A DNA stretch of 64,000 nt from Nephrocerus scutellatus. Its lineage: Eukaryota; Arthropoda; Insecta; Diptera; Pipunculidae. Position 1 is the first letter of the stretch; the number at the start of each line of letters is the position of its first letter. This document shows, piece by piece, positions 33,025 through 43,161 of the stretch. The notes beneath the pieces are model-generated. The model did not search any database and was not told the DNA's origin. It saw only the letters and a program-made list of their open reading frames with translations. The stretch lies in NCBI GenBank assembly GCA_947095585.1, contig OX352761.1, forward strand, positions 131,656,277 through 131,720,276. Reading direction: 5' to 3'. The position numbers and the translations under genes are program-made.

Positions 33025-34189
33025 ATTTTGAATCGCCTAATCCTTAGGAAATTTTTGAAGTCAAGGTTTTATTTGGCTACACAAATCACAGCTGTCGACT
33101 ATCAAAAAGTTAAACACTAAAGTTATTTATTGTGTGATACGATATAAAAGCTTAACCGACGTTACCAATTTAGTCTTATATTGCAAATCAATCGGCGAGT
33201 CTCGCAACGCTGTGTGACCAATGAATCAACTTTTTTTGAATATGCATCACATTGATTCCGAGGATGGCATTACATTCCATAGGTAAACTGAAACCATATA
33301 CAGGGTGCGGCAATCGAAGTTTTACTAAATGAAATTTATGAATTTTTTATAAATTTTTGTAGAGAATGTTAAAAACATTTCTAATTTTACGAAAAACACG
33401 TTACTGCTAGATATAGCAGACCATATGAACCAGTGGAGGAGTCATTTGGATTCAAACGAGGTTTATGTGATGGTGCTTGCTGAGTCCTGATAGAATGTCC
33501 AGCGATTATTACCGAATTGTTTGTATGACCAAGGTAGCGACACATCATTTAATACATTTTCAAAGTATACTTCTTGATTCACCTTGATGCCCTAATCGAT
33601 AAAGAACGACCATTTGCAGTAACAGCTGCTCAAACCATCACAGAAGCCGGCGCTTGTTTGCGAAGAGCAACTCGCTTGTCCATCTGGTCGTTGGACTTGC
33701 CCTCTAACAACACACGATCATTTTGTTTGTTTACCTACTGATAAACCGTAAAAAAATTTGTATCAGAAATTTGATGAGATCGTAACGTTCGTGCAGCATG
33801 CAATGTCTTCGTTAAGAGACTCGAGCCCATCATCCACGCCAAAGGCCTACCAATTTTTATTAAAAATTATTAGTCAGTCTCGACCAACTGGATGACGAGA
33901 ATTGTTCAAGAAATTGACCCAAATTGTACGTCAAAAAACCACTCATGAGTCTAAAGAAACCTAATAATAATAATAATATTTTATCAGAGAACACACACAC
34001 TAAAAAATTCTTCTGCCTTGATTTCTGAAAACTGAACTTTCATCATCAACTGAAATAATATCTTTGGCTAGCAGATTTACAGAAGTGGATTTTTGAAACA
34101 AAAGTTAAGCAAGCAAAGAAAATAAGTCTTCTGGAATTGATGAATTCCAGCTAATTTCCATTGTGTCGGATTTGTTTTGAAGCTTTGAT
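33025..34189 (+). repeat. Perfect tandem duplication, unit 1 (1165 bp)
   Basis: By eye, bases 33025-34189 are identical to 34195-35359 at a fixed offset of 1170 bp over all lines compared. The junction has a 5-bp filler (TTTGG, 34190-34194) and ATTTTG at both left edges. The unit contains a mariner remnant. It is either a very recent duplication or an assembly artefact. Confidence 0.92.
33299..33990 (-). mobile_element. Degenerate Tc1/mariner transposon (in duplication unit 1)
   Basis: The minus strand encodes mariner transposase words in different frames. RVALRKQAPASVMV stops at TGA where the family has Trp, then AAVTANGRS follows. WTFYQDSA (catalytic-region wording) comes further on. The low-coordinate edge starts ACAGGGTGCGGC, a plausible terminal repeat. 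There is no intact frame. An identical copy lies in unit 2. Confidence 0.75.
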
Positions 34190-34194
34190 TTTGG

Positions 34195-35359
34195 ATTTTG
34201 AATCGCCTAATCCTTAGGAAATTTTTGAAGTCAAGGTTTTATTTGGCTACACAAATCACAGCTGTCGACTATCAAAAAGTTAAACACTAAAGTTATTTAT
34301 TGTGTGATACGATATAAAAGCTTAACCGACGTTACCAATTTAGTCTTATATTGCAAATCAATCGGCGAGTCTCGCAACGCTGTGTGACCAATGAATCAAC
34401 TTTTTTTGAATATGCATCACATTGATTCCGAGGATGGCATTACATTCCATAGGTAAACTGAAACCATATACAGGGTGCGGCAATCGAAGTTTTACTAAAT
34501 GAAATTTATGAATTTTTTATAAATTTTTGTAGAGAATGTTAAAAACATTTCTAATTTTACGAAAAACACGTTACTGCTAGATATAGCAGACCATATGAAC
34601 CAGTGGAGGAGTCATTTGGATTCAAACGAGGTTTATGTGATGGTGCTTGCTGAGTCCTGATAGAATGTCCAGCGATTATTACCGAATTGTTTGTATGACC
34701 AAGGTAGCGACACATCATTTAATACATTTTCAAAGTATACTTCTTGATTCACCTTGATGCCCTAATCGATAAAGAACGACCATTTGCAGTAACAGCTGCT
34801 CAAACCATCACAGAAGCCGGCGCTTGTTTGCGAAGAGCAACTCGCTTGTCCATCTGGTCGTTGGACTTGCCCTCTAACAACACACGATCATTTTGTTTGT
34901 TTACCTACTGATAAACCGTAAAAAAATTTGTATCAGAAATTTGATGAGATCGTAACGTTCGTGCAGCATGCAATGTCTTCGTTAAGAGACTCGAGCCCAT
35001 CATCCACGCCAAAGGCCTACCAATTTTTATTAAAAATTATTAGTCAGTCTCGACCAACTGGATGACGAGAATTGTTCAAGAAATTGACCCAAATTGTACG
35101 TCAAAAAACCACTCATGAGTCTAAAGAAACCTAATAATAATAATAATATTTTATCAGAGAACACACACACTAAAAAATTCTTCTGCCTTGATTTCTGAAA
35201 ACTGAACTTTCATCATCAACTGAAATAATATCTTTGGCTAGCAGATTTACAGAAGTGGATTTTTGAAACAAAAGTTAAGCAAGCAAAGAAAATAAGTCTT
35301 CTGGAATTGATGAATTCCAGCTAATTTCCATTGTGTCGGATTTGTTTTGAAGCTTTGAT
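34195..35359 (+). repeat. Perfect tandem duplication, unit 2 (1165 bp)
   Basis: Second copy of the unit starting at 33025. It ends at GAAGCTTTGAT, after which single-copy sequence (AGTTGGAGTATTCC) follows. Confidence 0.92.
34469..35160 (-). mobile_element. Degenerate Tc1/mariner transposon (in duplication unit 2)
   Basis: Exact copy of the element at 33299-33990, carried along by the tandem duplication, with the same stop after PASVMV. Confidence 0.75.
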
Positions 35360-35589
35360 AGTTGGAGTATTCCATTGCAGTTGTTTTTTCTTGCATCTTA
35401 TTTATTTGTGCCATCTTATTCGGCAACAGATGGTTGTTCATTCATTCTTCAAAAAAGCAGTTACGTAAAAATAATTTTTTATACAAATTTTTAAATTTTT
35501 TAAATTATTTAATTATTTGAGTAGTTTTTAGAAGCAGCATTTTAATTGATTTTATTGACTTTCTGACTCAGTAGCTGTGCGTGCCTTTT

Positions 35590-38580
35590 TCGTTTGTTAG
35601 GCCTGGTACTACAAACGAATCAGTAACGTTTCACTGTTGAGTGGTTGGTTTGTAGAAATTCTTATTTTTGTTATTTTTAATATTTTTAATTTTTTATTAT
35701 ATTCTTATCTAATTTTACATATATTTTTCATTATCTTGCCGTGTTCGGTATTTTTACTTTGCGAAATGAATTCTTATTTTGAAATTCATTTCACAAATAT
35801 TCGCGGCATTAAAAGTAATTTTAACTCGATAGCAGCACATCTCGACGCGAATAAACCTGCGATTCTCAGTTTATGTGAAACGCAGGCCTCTTATTTGGGT
35901 ACCCAAAATTATTTTCATTGTCCGGGGTATTCTCGTGTCGACTGTTTGGTTCCACATCGTGGGGTTATTCTTTTTATCCGTGATGATATCTCTTTTAATG
36001 TACCTAAATTTATTATTCCAAACAGTAATCCCATGTTCAATACGTTATGGATTGAAATTAAAATTTCAAACCATTCGATGTTTATTTGTTCCATTTATCG
36101 TAGTCCTAATTTGTCACCTTTTGACACTAAAATTGAGTTTAATTATTTATCGGAAACTATAGACAAAATTTACCAATCCTCACCATTTTCAGAATTGGTT
36201 GTCTTGGGCGATTGGACAATGATTCATGGTTGACCTATTCGAATGGTAGAGATAGTTCTGGTGAAACTGCAGAACTTTTTTCAAATATTAACCTTCTCAC
36301 CCAACTCGTTGATAAGCCAACTAGGTATCCCGATACTTGTTGTCAATCACCTCACCTTTTAGATTTATTTCTAACTTCTATTCCAATGAAATATTCAATT
36401 GATGTATCTGCTCCATTAGGACTTTCTGACCATGCTTTGGTAGTAGCCAAATTTTCATTAACACCAGCCATTATAGAGCCTACTCATAAAAGGCTACTCT
36501 GGCACTATAAAAATGCAAACTGGGAGCACCTAAACTAATTTTATAGCTCATTTGATTGGTCAACCTGCTTTTCCAGCAATAATGCTGATGAAGCATCTCA
36601 ACTTATCACGTCTACCATTTTACTAGGAATGAAAAATTGCATTCCTTCTTCATTTAAAAAAAACAATACTCGTAAGAATAAATGGTTTAACGAAAATTGT
36701 AGGTCAGCAGTCGCGTGTAAAAAAGCAGCCCATTTGGTCTACGTTAATTGCACTTCTGAAGAAAACCTTGTAAAGTTTCGAATAGCTAGAAACAGATCAA
36801 ACGCTATATTGAAAAGGTCAAAAATAATATATGACCTTAAGATTCGAGATAGCATGCGAAAAATTTTGAATTCTGATTCAAACAGTCAAAGCTTTTGGTC
36901 GTTTACTGCATTGGTTAAAAGAAACTTTGCAGACAATAATTCGTCTATTCCTTCTTTATTTCTAAATGGTATTCATTATAGAACTGATATTGAGAAAGCT
37001 AATCTCTTAGCTTCTCATTTCGCTGGTGCTTCTACCCTTCCTTTAACTAGCCAAAGCCCTCCAATTCTCCCAAATCTAGGTCCAGGTATGTCTAAAATCT
37101 ATTTCCGGAAACGGGTTGTTTTAAAGATTCTGAAAGAACTTGACCCCAATAAAGCGACTGGGCCCGACGGTATTCCGCCAATAGTTTTGAAAGTATTTCA
37201 TCATACTTTGGCAAAACCGCTTAGCAAATTGTTTCATCTCTCAATTTGGAAAATAGCAAATATTCAACTCGTTCCGAAGAAAGGTGATAAATCGACACCT
37301 ACGAACTACCGTCCTATTGCTTTGTTGTCGGTTCTATCGAAGGTAATGGAATCTATCGTTAATTTCAGACTAATGAACTATCAGGATTCGAATGTTCTTT
37401 TATCCGATGTGCAGTATGGATTTCGTAAAAATCGCTCTTCAGGTGAACTCATGACGTGCATGACTCATTGTTTGGAGCGAAGCATTGAAAACCTAGGTGA
37501 ATCAAGCATTATTTCCTTAGATTTTCTAAAGCTTTTGATAGAGTATGGCACGATTGTCTTATTAATAAGATTCGTGCGCTGAGCTTACACTCCTCTCTAA
37601 TTGCATGGATTGAGAATTATTTATGGAACCGTAAAATAAAAGTTGTATGAAATGGTATATCTTCAGCTTCACATGGGATCAATGCTGGCGTACCTCAAGG
37701 GTCATCCTTGTCGCCCACGCTCTTCTTGATATATATCAACGACCTGTTGTCTTCTACAACCTGTGATATTCATTCTTTTGCTGATGATACAACATTATCG
37801 GCTTCCATTGAGTTTGTCAGTCAAAAAGAATGCAATTCTCGCTTGATTGGTTCGCGTGAATTAATGAATTTGACTATTCTGTCGAATATTCAAGTCGTTC
37901 TCGATTGGGGCATTTCTAATAGAGTAGAATTTAACCCAAATAAATTTTAGTCTTGTCTTTTTTCTCAGAAGACAGTTCAACATTACGTTTCACCTGTTAT
38001 AAATGGTGCCCATATTGCGAGATCAGATTCACTTAAGTTGTTAGGTTTAAAAGTCTAAAAATCTTTCCTGGAAGGATCATTACTCCCTCTGAAGTATTAA
38101 GATTATATAAATCTTATGTTTGACCAATGTTAGAATTTAATTCATATGTGTGGGGTGGGGCTCCTAGATCGCATTTGGTTCATCTTAATGGAGTTCAAAA
38201 TAGAGTTATTCGTTTGATAAACGATGTAACCATTACTTCGTCTCTTGATACTTTGGAGCACAGACGAAATGTAGGAGCTTTATCTGTTTTCTACAAATTT
38301 TACAACGGTAAATGTTCTTTAGAAACCCGTTCTCTAGTTCCAGGTCCTTTTGTCAGTAACGTAAACACTCGTTTAAGGACCAATCAACATAGGTTTGCCT
38401 TAAAACTTTTTTCATGTAGAACCCAACACTTTAAATCCTCCTTTTTTCCGAGAGTCTCTTCGATGTGGAATCAATTGGTCGAGCCCGTGTTTCCCGAATC
38501 GTATAATCTGCAGGCCTTCAAATTAGCCGTTCACAACTTCCTGAAGGATGAAGGTTGAAGGATGAAGTGCTCGTAAGCTG
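35590..38580 (+). mobile_element. Nearly full-length but broken CR1/Jockey-like LINE
   Basis: One ORF2-type unit of about 2.8 kb runs from an APE endonuclease through a reverse transcriptase to the conserved C-terminal region. It follows a short 5' leader (35590-35765) and ends near 38580 without an obvious poly(A) or microsatellite tail. There is no RNase H. It is the youngest-looking LINE of the window by motif preservation. Confidence 0.88.
35766..38558 (+). pseudogene. LINE endonuclease-reverse transcriptase ORF, disrupted
   Basis: Endonuclease: FTNIRGIKSNFNSIAAHLD, LSLCETQ, SIYRSPN and VVLGDW, shift near 36205, then LLDLFLTS and GLSDHALVVAKF. Linker: KNKWFNENCRSAVACKKAA. RT: LKELDPNKATGPDGIPP, IQLVPKKGDKSTPTNYRPI, VQYGFRKNRSS, then a shift near 37530 splits DF.KAFDRVWHDCLINKI; INAGVPQGSSLSPTLFLIYI and FADDTTLSASIEF follow. 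C-terminus: YVWGGAPRSHLVHLNGVQN, LEHRRNVGALSVFYKFYNGK and SMWNQLVEPVFPESYNLQAF. At least two frameshifts and stops (about 36538, 37647 and 37950) make it non-functional. Confidence 0.85.
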
Positions 38581-38624
38581 TTTTATTAAATATCATTTAT
38601 CTTAAAATGCTTAAAAGCGACGTC

Positions 38625-39012
38625 GGGCCTTTTCCAATTACATACTTATTTGTGGAGACTTACATATTTGACGCCATTAATAATACAGCATACTTATTCA
38701 AATATTTAAGTCTCCACAAATAAGTATCTGATTGTAAAAGGGCTTTATTTGTTTGGCTAAACTTACTTGAGTGGGCGCCGTGGCTCAGTGGAAATGCGCA
38801 TGGCAGGAGGTTCATGGTTCGAATCCCAATAACACCAAACGTATGGGTGACACACGTTCCAAGAGTTATAACTTGTGACGGAAATCTTCTCAATTCGCCG
38901 TTCGGATCTAGGCTTACTTATTTGAAAAAGTTGCTGGCGAGGTGAGGTGCCTTATTAATGGCGTCAAATAAGTTTAGCCAAACATATAAGTACTCTTTTG
39001 GAAAACAGCCCT
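38625..39012. mobile_element. Foldback (hairpin) element interrupted by a SINE
   Basis: The outer ends GGGCCTTTTCCAA...ATACTTAT and ATAAGTACTCTTTTGGAAAA...GCCC are imperfect inverted repeats. Inside, 38642-38671 and 38698-38727 form a 30-bp hairpin with one mismatch (core ACTTATTTGTGGAGACTTA). A further inverted pair is GTTTGGCTAAACTTA (38750 region) and TAAGTTTAGCCAAAC (38968 region). The SINE at 38773-38916 splits the element. Non-coding. Confidence 0.75.
38773..38916 (+). mobile_element. tRNA-derived SINE, copy 4 (3'-truncated and internally deleted)
   Basis: It has the head GGGCGCCGTGGCTCAGTGGA with B-box GGTTCGAATCCC, then GGGTGACACACGTTCC and CGCCGTTCGGATC. It lacks the 3' part and tail. 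It is nested in a foldback element, so it inserted after that element. Confidence 0.85.
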
Positions 39013-39596
39013 GGTATCTAATACGAACGAACAGACATTTACAGGTCTTAGCTAAGAGAAGACCTTTTGGTTAAGACGTTGGTTATTTTCAAGACTACTT
39101 AGTCCTAATTTTATAGTCTTATATGATTTTTTTTTTCTGAAAATCTGGCGTTGAGTTGTTTTTTGGATGTCAAGTTGTTCATTTCCCCTAAAAAACCAAT
39201 CTATCGTAAAACGAAAACAGCCAAAAAATCAATCTGCCCTAAATGTTTAAGGGAAAAAACGACATAAGAAAGTTCCTACACAAAAAACCTTTTTTACAGA
39301 ATGCCCAACTGTAGGCATACTAATGCTGTAAAAAATACCAAAACCAGTTTAATTTGTGAGATGTAAAAAAAATGAAAGCATTTTATGAGACGTTCTAACT
39401 GGTAGTAGTGAAAAGAATGAGAAACGTAAAATGTGGTAGTTAAAAACAGAAAAATGTTATATGGATTTTGCTCTTTTGTTGATTACCAATATATATTTGG
39501 TACTTTTTAAGCATGTGTCTGTCAATTAGCAAAACATTTTGGCTTTCTGTAGATAAAAAGAAAAAAATTTAAACTAAACTCTGAGTGTTTTCTTTT

Positions 39597-40505
39597 TTAA
39601 ATTCTCTATATTAACTTCACTTGCCCGTGGGTCGTCGGTCGGTCGTCGGTCGGTCGTCGGTCGGTCGTCGGTCGGTCGTCTGTCGTGGATTCTTGCGATC
39701 AATTTTTAACCCACTTCCCATGGCCCGATTTTATTGAAATTTTGCACACATGTGTATTTCCGGAGACAACACTTTCTATTAAATTTTGTGGCCCCTCGGG
39801 CTGCGGGGTCGGGGGGCTCCCAAACAAAAATTTTAAAAAATTTACCCGATTTTCTTCAAATTTTACACACATGTGTATACCCAATAAACAATACTTTTTC
39901 GAAAATTTGGTAGTGATCGGGTCCCGGGTTCGGCCGCAAGGCCCTTATACATTTTTTAAATATCTGTACTGGCATCAGATATTCGTCGCCCTTTATGGAC
40001 TTTGTGCGGTGTGTGCTGCGCAGTCGGCTGCGCTGCATGGTTTTGGTGGTGGTGGAGAGAGAGAGAGAAATCTTAGCGCACGCACAAATGAACCCAGCAA
40101 ATGAAACGAGACATACATGTTTTATGCTTACTTCAACTTACATTTTTATTATATACTGAATTGTATTTTTATTGATGTCGTTTTTTTTTTGTTGTCGATA
40201 TCAACTTACAGATAGAACAACAAGTTTTCACAATATTCTGTCATTTGGCGTTTTCATAAATTAGTTCAGAGCAGTCAAAGAGTTCTCAAGATAAATGTTC
40301 GTGTTTCTTATTTGCTCAGAGTATGAGCGTGCTCTAAGTGCTCAGAATAAAATGATCTGAGCTTTTTCAATTTTAACATCTGATGTCAAATGTTTGTTTC
40401 GATGATTTTCTCCTACAATAAAAAAAATGGCCCAGGATCGAGGGGCTCCCATATCAATTTCTGCGATTAGAGAATTTAGATGAAAAATTTTAATTTTTAT
40501 GGGTT
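39597..40505 (+). repeat. Large tandem duplication, unit 1 (about 0.9 kb)
   Basis: It starts TTAAATTCTCTATATTAAC, then an array of GTCGGTCG/GTCGTCGG units (39629-39682), satellite-family monomers (39720-39950), a GA run (40053-40070), and ends GAGAATTTAGATGAAAAATT and TTTTATGGGTTGTTTTT. It matches unit 2 at 900-915 bp offset with scattered substitutions and a shorter GTCG array in unit 2. Confidence 0.88.
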
Positions 40506-40511
40506 GTTTTT

Positions 40512-41410
40512 TTAAATTCTCTATATTAACTTCACTTGCCCGTGGGTCGTCGGTCGTCGGTCGGTCGTCGGTCGGTCGTCTGTCGTGGATTCTTGCGATC
40601 AATTTTTAACCCACTTCCCATGGCCCGATTTTATTAAAATTTTGCACACTTGCGTATTTCCGGAGACAACACTTTCTATTAAATTTTGAGGCCCCTCGGG
40701 CTGCGGGGTCGGGGGGCTCCCAAACAAAAATTTTAAAAAATTTACCCGATTTTCTTCAAATTTTACACACATGTGTATACCCAATAAACAATACTTTTTC
40801 GAAAATTTGGTAGTGATCGGGTCCCGGGTTCGGCCGCAAGGCCCTTATACATTTTTTAAATATCTGTACTGGCATCAGATATTCGTCGCCCTTTATGGAC
40901 TGTCTGCGGTGTGTGCTGCGCAGTCGGCTGCGCTGCATGGTTTTGGTGGTGGTGGAGAGAGAGAGAGAGAAATCTTAGCGCACGCACAAATGAACCCAGC
41001 AAATGAAACGAGACATACATGTTTTATGCTTACTTCAACTTACATTTAAATTATATACTGAATTGTATTTTTATTGATGTTTTTTTTTTGTTGTCGATAT
41101 CAACTTACAGATAGAACAACAAGTTTTCACAATATTCTGTCATTTGGCGTTTTCATAAATTAGTTCAGAGCAGTAAAAGAGTTCTCAAGATAAATGTTCG
41201 TGTTTCTTATTTGCTCAGAGTATGAGCGTGCTCTAAGTGCTCAGAATAAAATGATCTGAGCTTTTTCAATTTTAACATCTGATGTCAAATGTTTGTTTCG
41301 ATGATTTTCTTCTACAATAAAAAAAAAATGGCCCAGGATCGAGGGGCTCCCATATCAATTTCTGCGATTAGAGAATTTAGATGAAAAATTTTAATTTTTA
41401 TTGGTTGTTT
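40512..41410 (+). repeat. Large tandem duplication, unit 2 (about 0.9 kb)
   Basis: Second copy of the unit at 39597. It differs by point changes, a shorter GTCGGTCG array (40545-40582) and small indels in T and GA runs, so it is older than the perfect duplication at 33-35 kb. It ends with the same terminal motif TTTTATTGGTTGTTTTTTTT. Confidence 0.88.
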
Positions 41411-41417
41411 TTTTTCA

Positions 41418-41523
41418 TTCTAAACACTCCGAATATTCCGATTTGAAATAAATCGTACTTTTAACTATCCTTTGTATTCTATTCCTTTTTGGCTGTTCTT
41501 TTGTTTCTTCGGAATGTTTAGAA
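41418..41523. mobile_element. Small palindromic element (106 bp)
   Basis: TTCTAAACACTCCGAA at the left and TTCGGAATGTTTAGAA at the right form a 16-bp inverted repeat with one mismatch. The interior has no coding content. It may be a tiny MITE or deletion derivative. Confidence 0.5.
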
Positions 41524-41689
41524 CGTAGGGCAAAAATACCGTTGCCGAGCATACCGTTGAAACGCCTTCGATTGTAATTTTTACATCTGTTTATTGAGTT
41601 TTTCCATTGTGAGACAACGTAAACCTTTTTTTCGACCTTAGCTATTTTTAAAAACTTTTATTTAACAAGACTCCTTTTTGTTTGTATTT

Positions 41690-42060
41690 TCGACAACTTT
41701 GAGGTCCTTTTTAACCACCTTCCACACGACCTAGAGAGCTGAACTTTTGTGGGTGTCCAACATATTTTCTATATTTCGCGTGTGGTGCATATAATGGTTT
41801 GAAATTTTTGTTTTTTCGACTTCTTTGAGGTCCTTTTTAACCACCTTTCACACGGCCTAGAGAGCTGAAATTTTGTGGTTGTCAAAGTCCAAAATACGTG
41901 CGACGCATCATTGAGGTCCACACGACGCAGAGAACTGAAATTTCATGAGTGTCCAAGTCCGAAATATAATTTTTTATATTCCGCCTATAACGCGTGTGGC
42001 GCGTGTGCGTGTGATGACCTTTTTACCCACCTTTTGCACAACCTAGAGGGCTGACGGGTT
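41690..42060 (+). repeat. Degraded tandem repeat (about four units)
   Basis: The phrase GAGGTCCTTTTTAACCACCT with CACACG(A/G)CCTAGAGAGCTGAA and ATTTTGTG recurs at about 41700 and 41828, with shorter versions near 41915 and 42020. Spacing is irregular (about 90-130 bp). It is probably an old satellite or a degraded element. Confidence 0.65.
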
Positions 42061-43161
42061 ATACTCGTGACAATTAAAAGAATGCATGGAACAAGTAGTA
42101 TGCAATAAGAGTTGCGTTTAACCCTTGATGGTAGCAAGTACAGCTCGCTCGCTGTTTCCAAGCAATGCAAAATTGAGATGTAATTTGCTGCGAAGTACTT
42201 TGCCTTTACTTCTTAACAATACATAATCTAAATTCTCGTAAACATTAACAGCAGAAGCCAGTTGCAGATTGGGAATTATTTGCTATATTTACTCGTTTTA
42301 ATTGAAATTGATTATTAAACGAGCTATGAAAATATATGCAATTCAATTTCTTTCAGTTCAGTTTTCCTTCGATAAATTTGAACGGCGAATGTTATCATTT
42401 ATGTGATTTGTAAAGTATTGTACAATATGTACTCATGCTTTTGGCAATCAGAGTATGTATATATGCATGTGCTTTGTATATTCTGGTATTGATTAAAGTG
42501 CACAAGTATGTAACTTGCATGCTTTTTATACTCTTGGTATTGATTAGAGTACAGCAATCTTTTGTATTGTAAGTACATATTAAATGATGATGGGTGATAG
42601 TGCTGAGAGTGACGTATTTTTGTTGTTGGCGATTTAAAGCTTGCTAAGTGGCATAGAAGATCAACTGAAAAAAGAAAACAGTGTAGCACAAGTCTCGTAC
42701 TGCGATCATACGATGTTGTTTTCTTTGTGAACATATGTTATATGTAGGTAGTGTACATTTGTTATTTTTGTGATGTGGTGTTTTTGAGAGTGAGCGAGTA
42801 TACATTTCTGAAACCGAAAAATATTCCTATGAGATTACTGCAAACACAAAGAAGATTTGTACAAAAAGAGTTAAAATGGAACATCATTGTTGAAAAATAA
42901 AACAATATTAAAGGGGGTCAGTCGTTTAAATCCAAACCACCCTACTTAGAATGTACTTACAAGAAAATTTTGAAGGTGAGCCGGTGCCATAACAAGCCAG
43001 TGTCAAAAATACAATAAAATTTAAAAATTTAATCGATCATAGTTAATGTATGCAAGTGTTTATTGTCTAATTGCTCTGTCTTTACATTTAAGAAAGAAAT
43101 ATTTACTACATTACCTTGCAAATAAGTGTCACGATCAATTATTTATATAAACAACACACGA
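42061..43161 (+). other. Upstream region of the distal mino exon
   Basis: AT-rich with no recognised gene. A promoter for the long mino transcript is expected in the last part, but I see no decisive motif. Confidence 0.35.

Noticed and set aside
39685..40104. 139-aa plus-strand frame, repeated at 40.8 kb
   Set aside because: Part of the 0.9-kb tandem duplication and satellite family; the frame is broken in the second copy.
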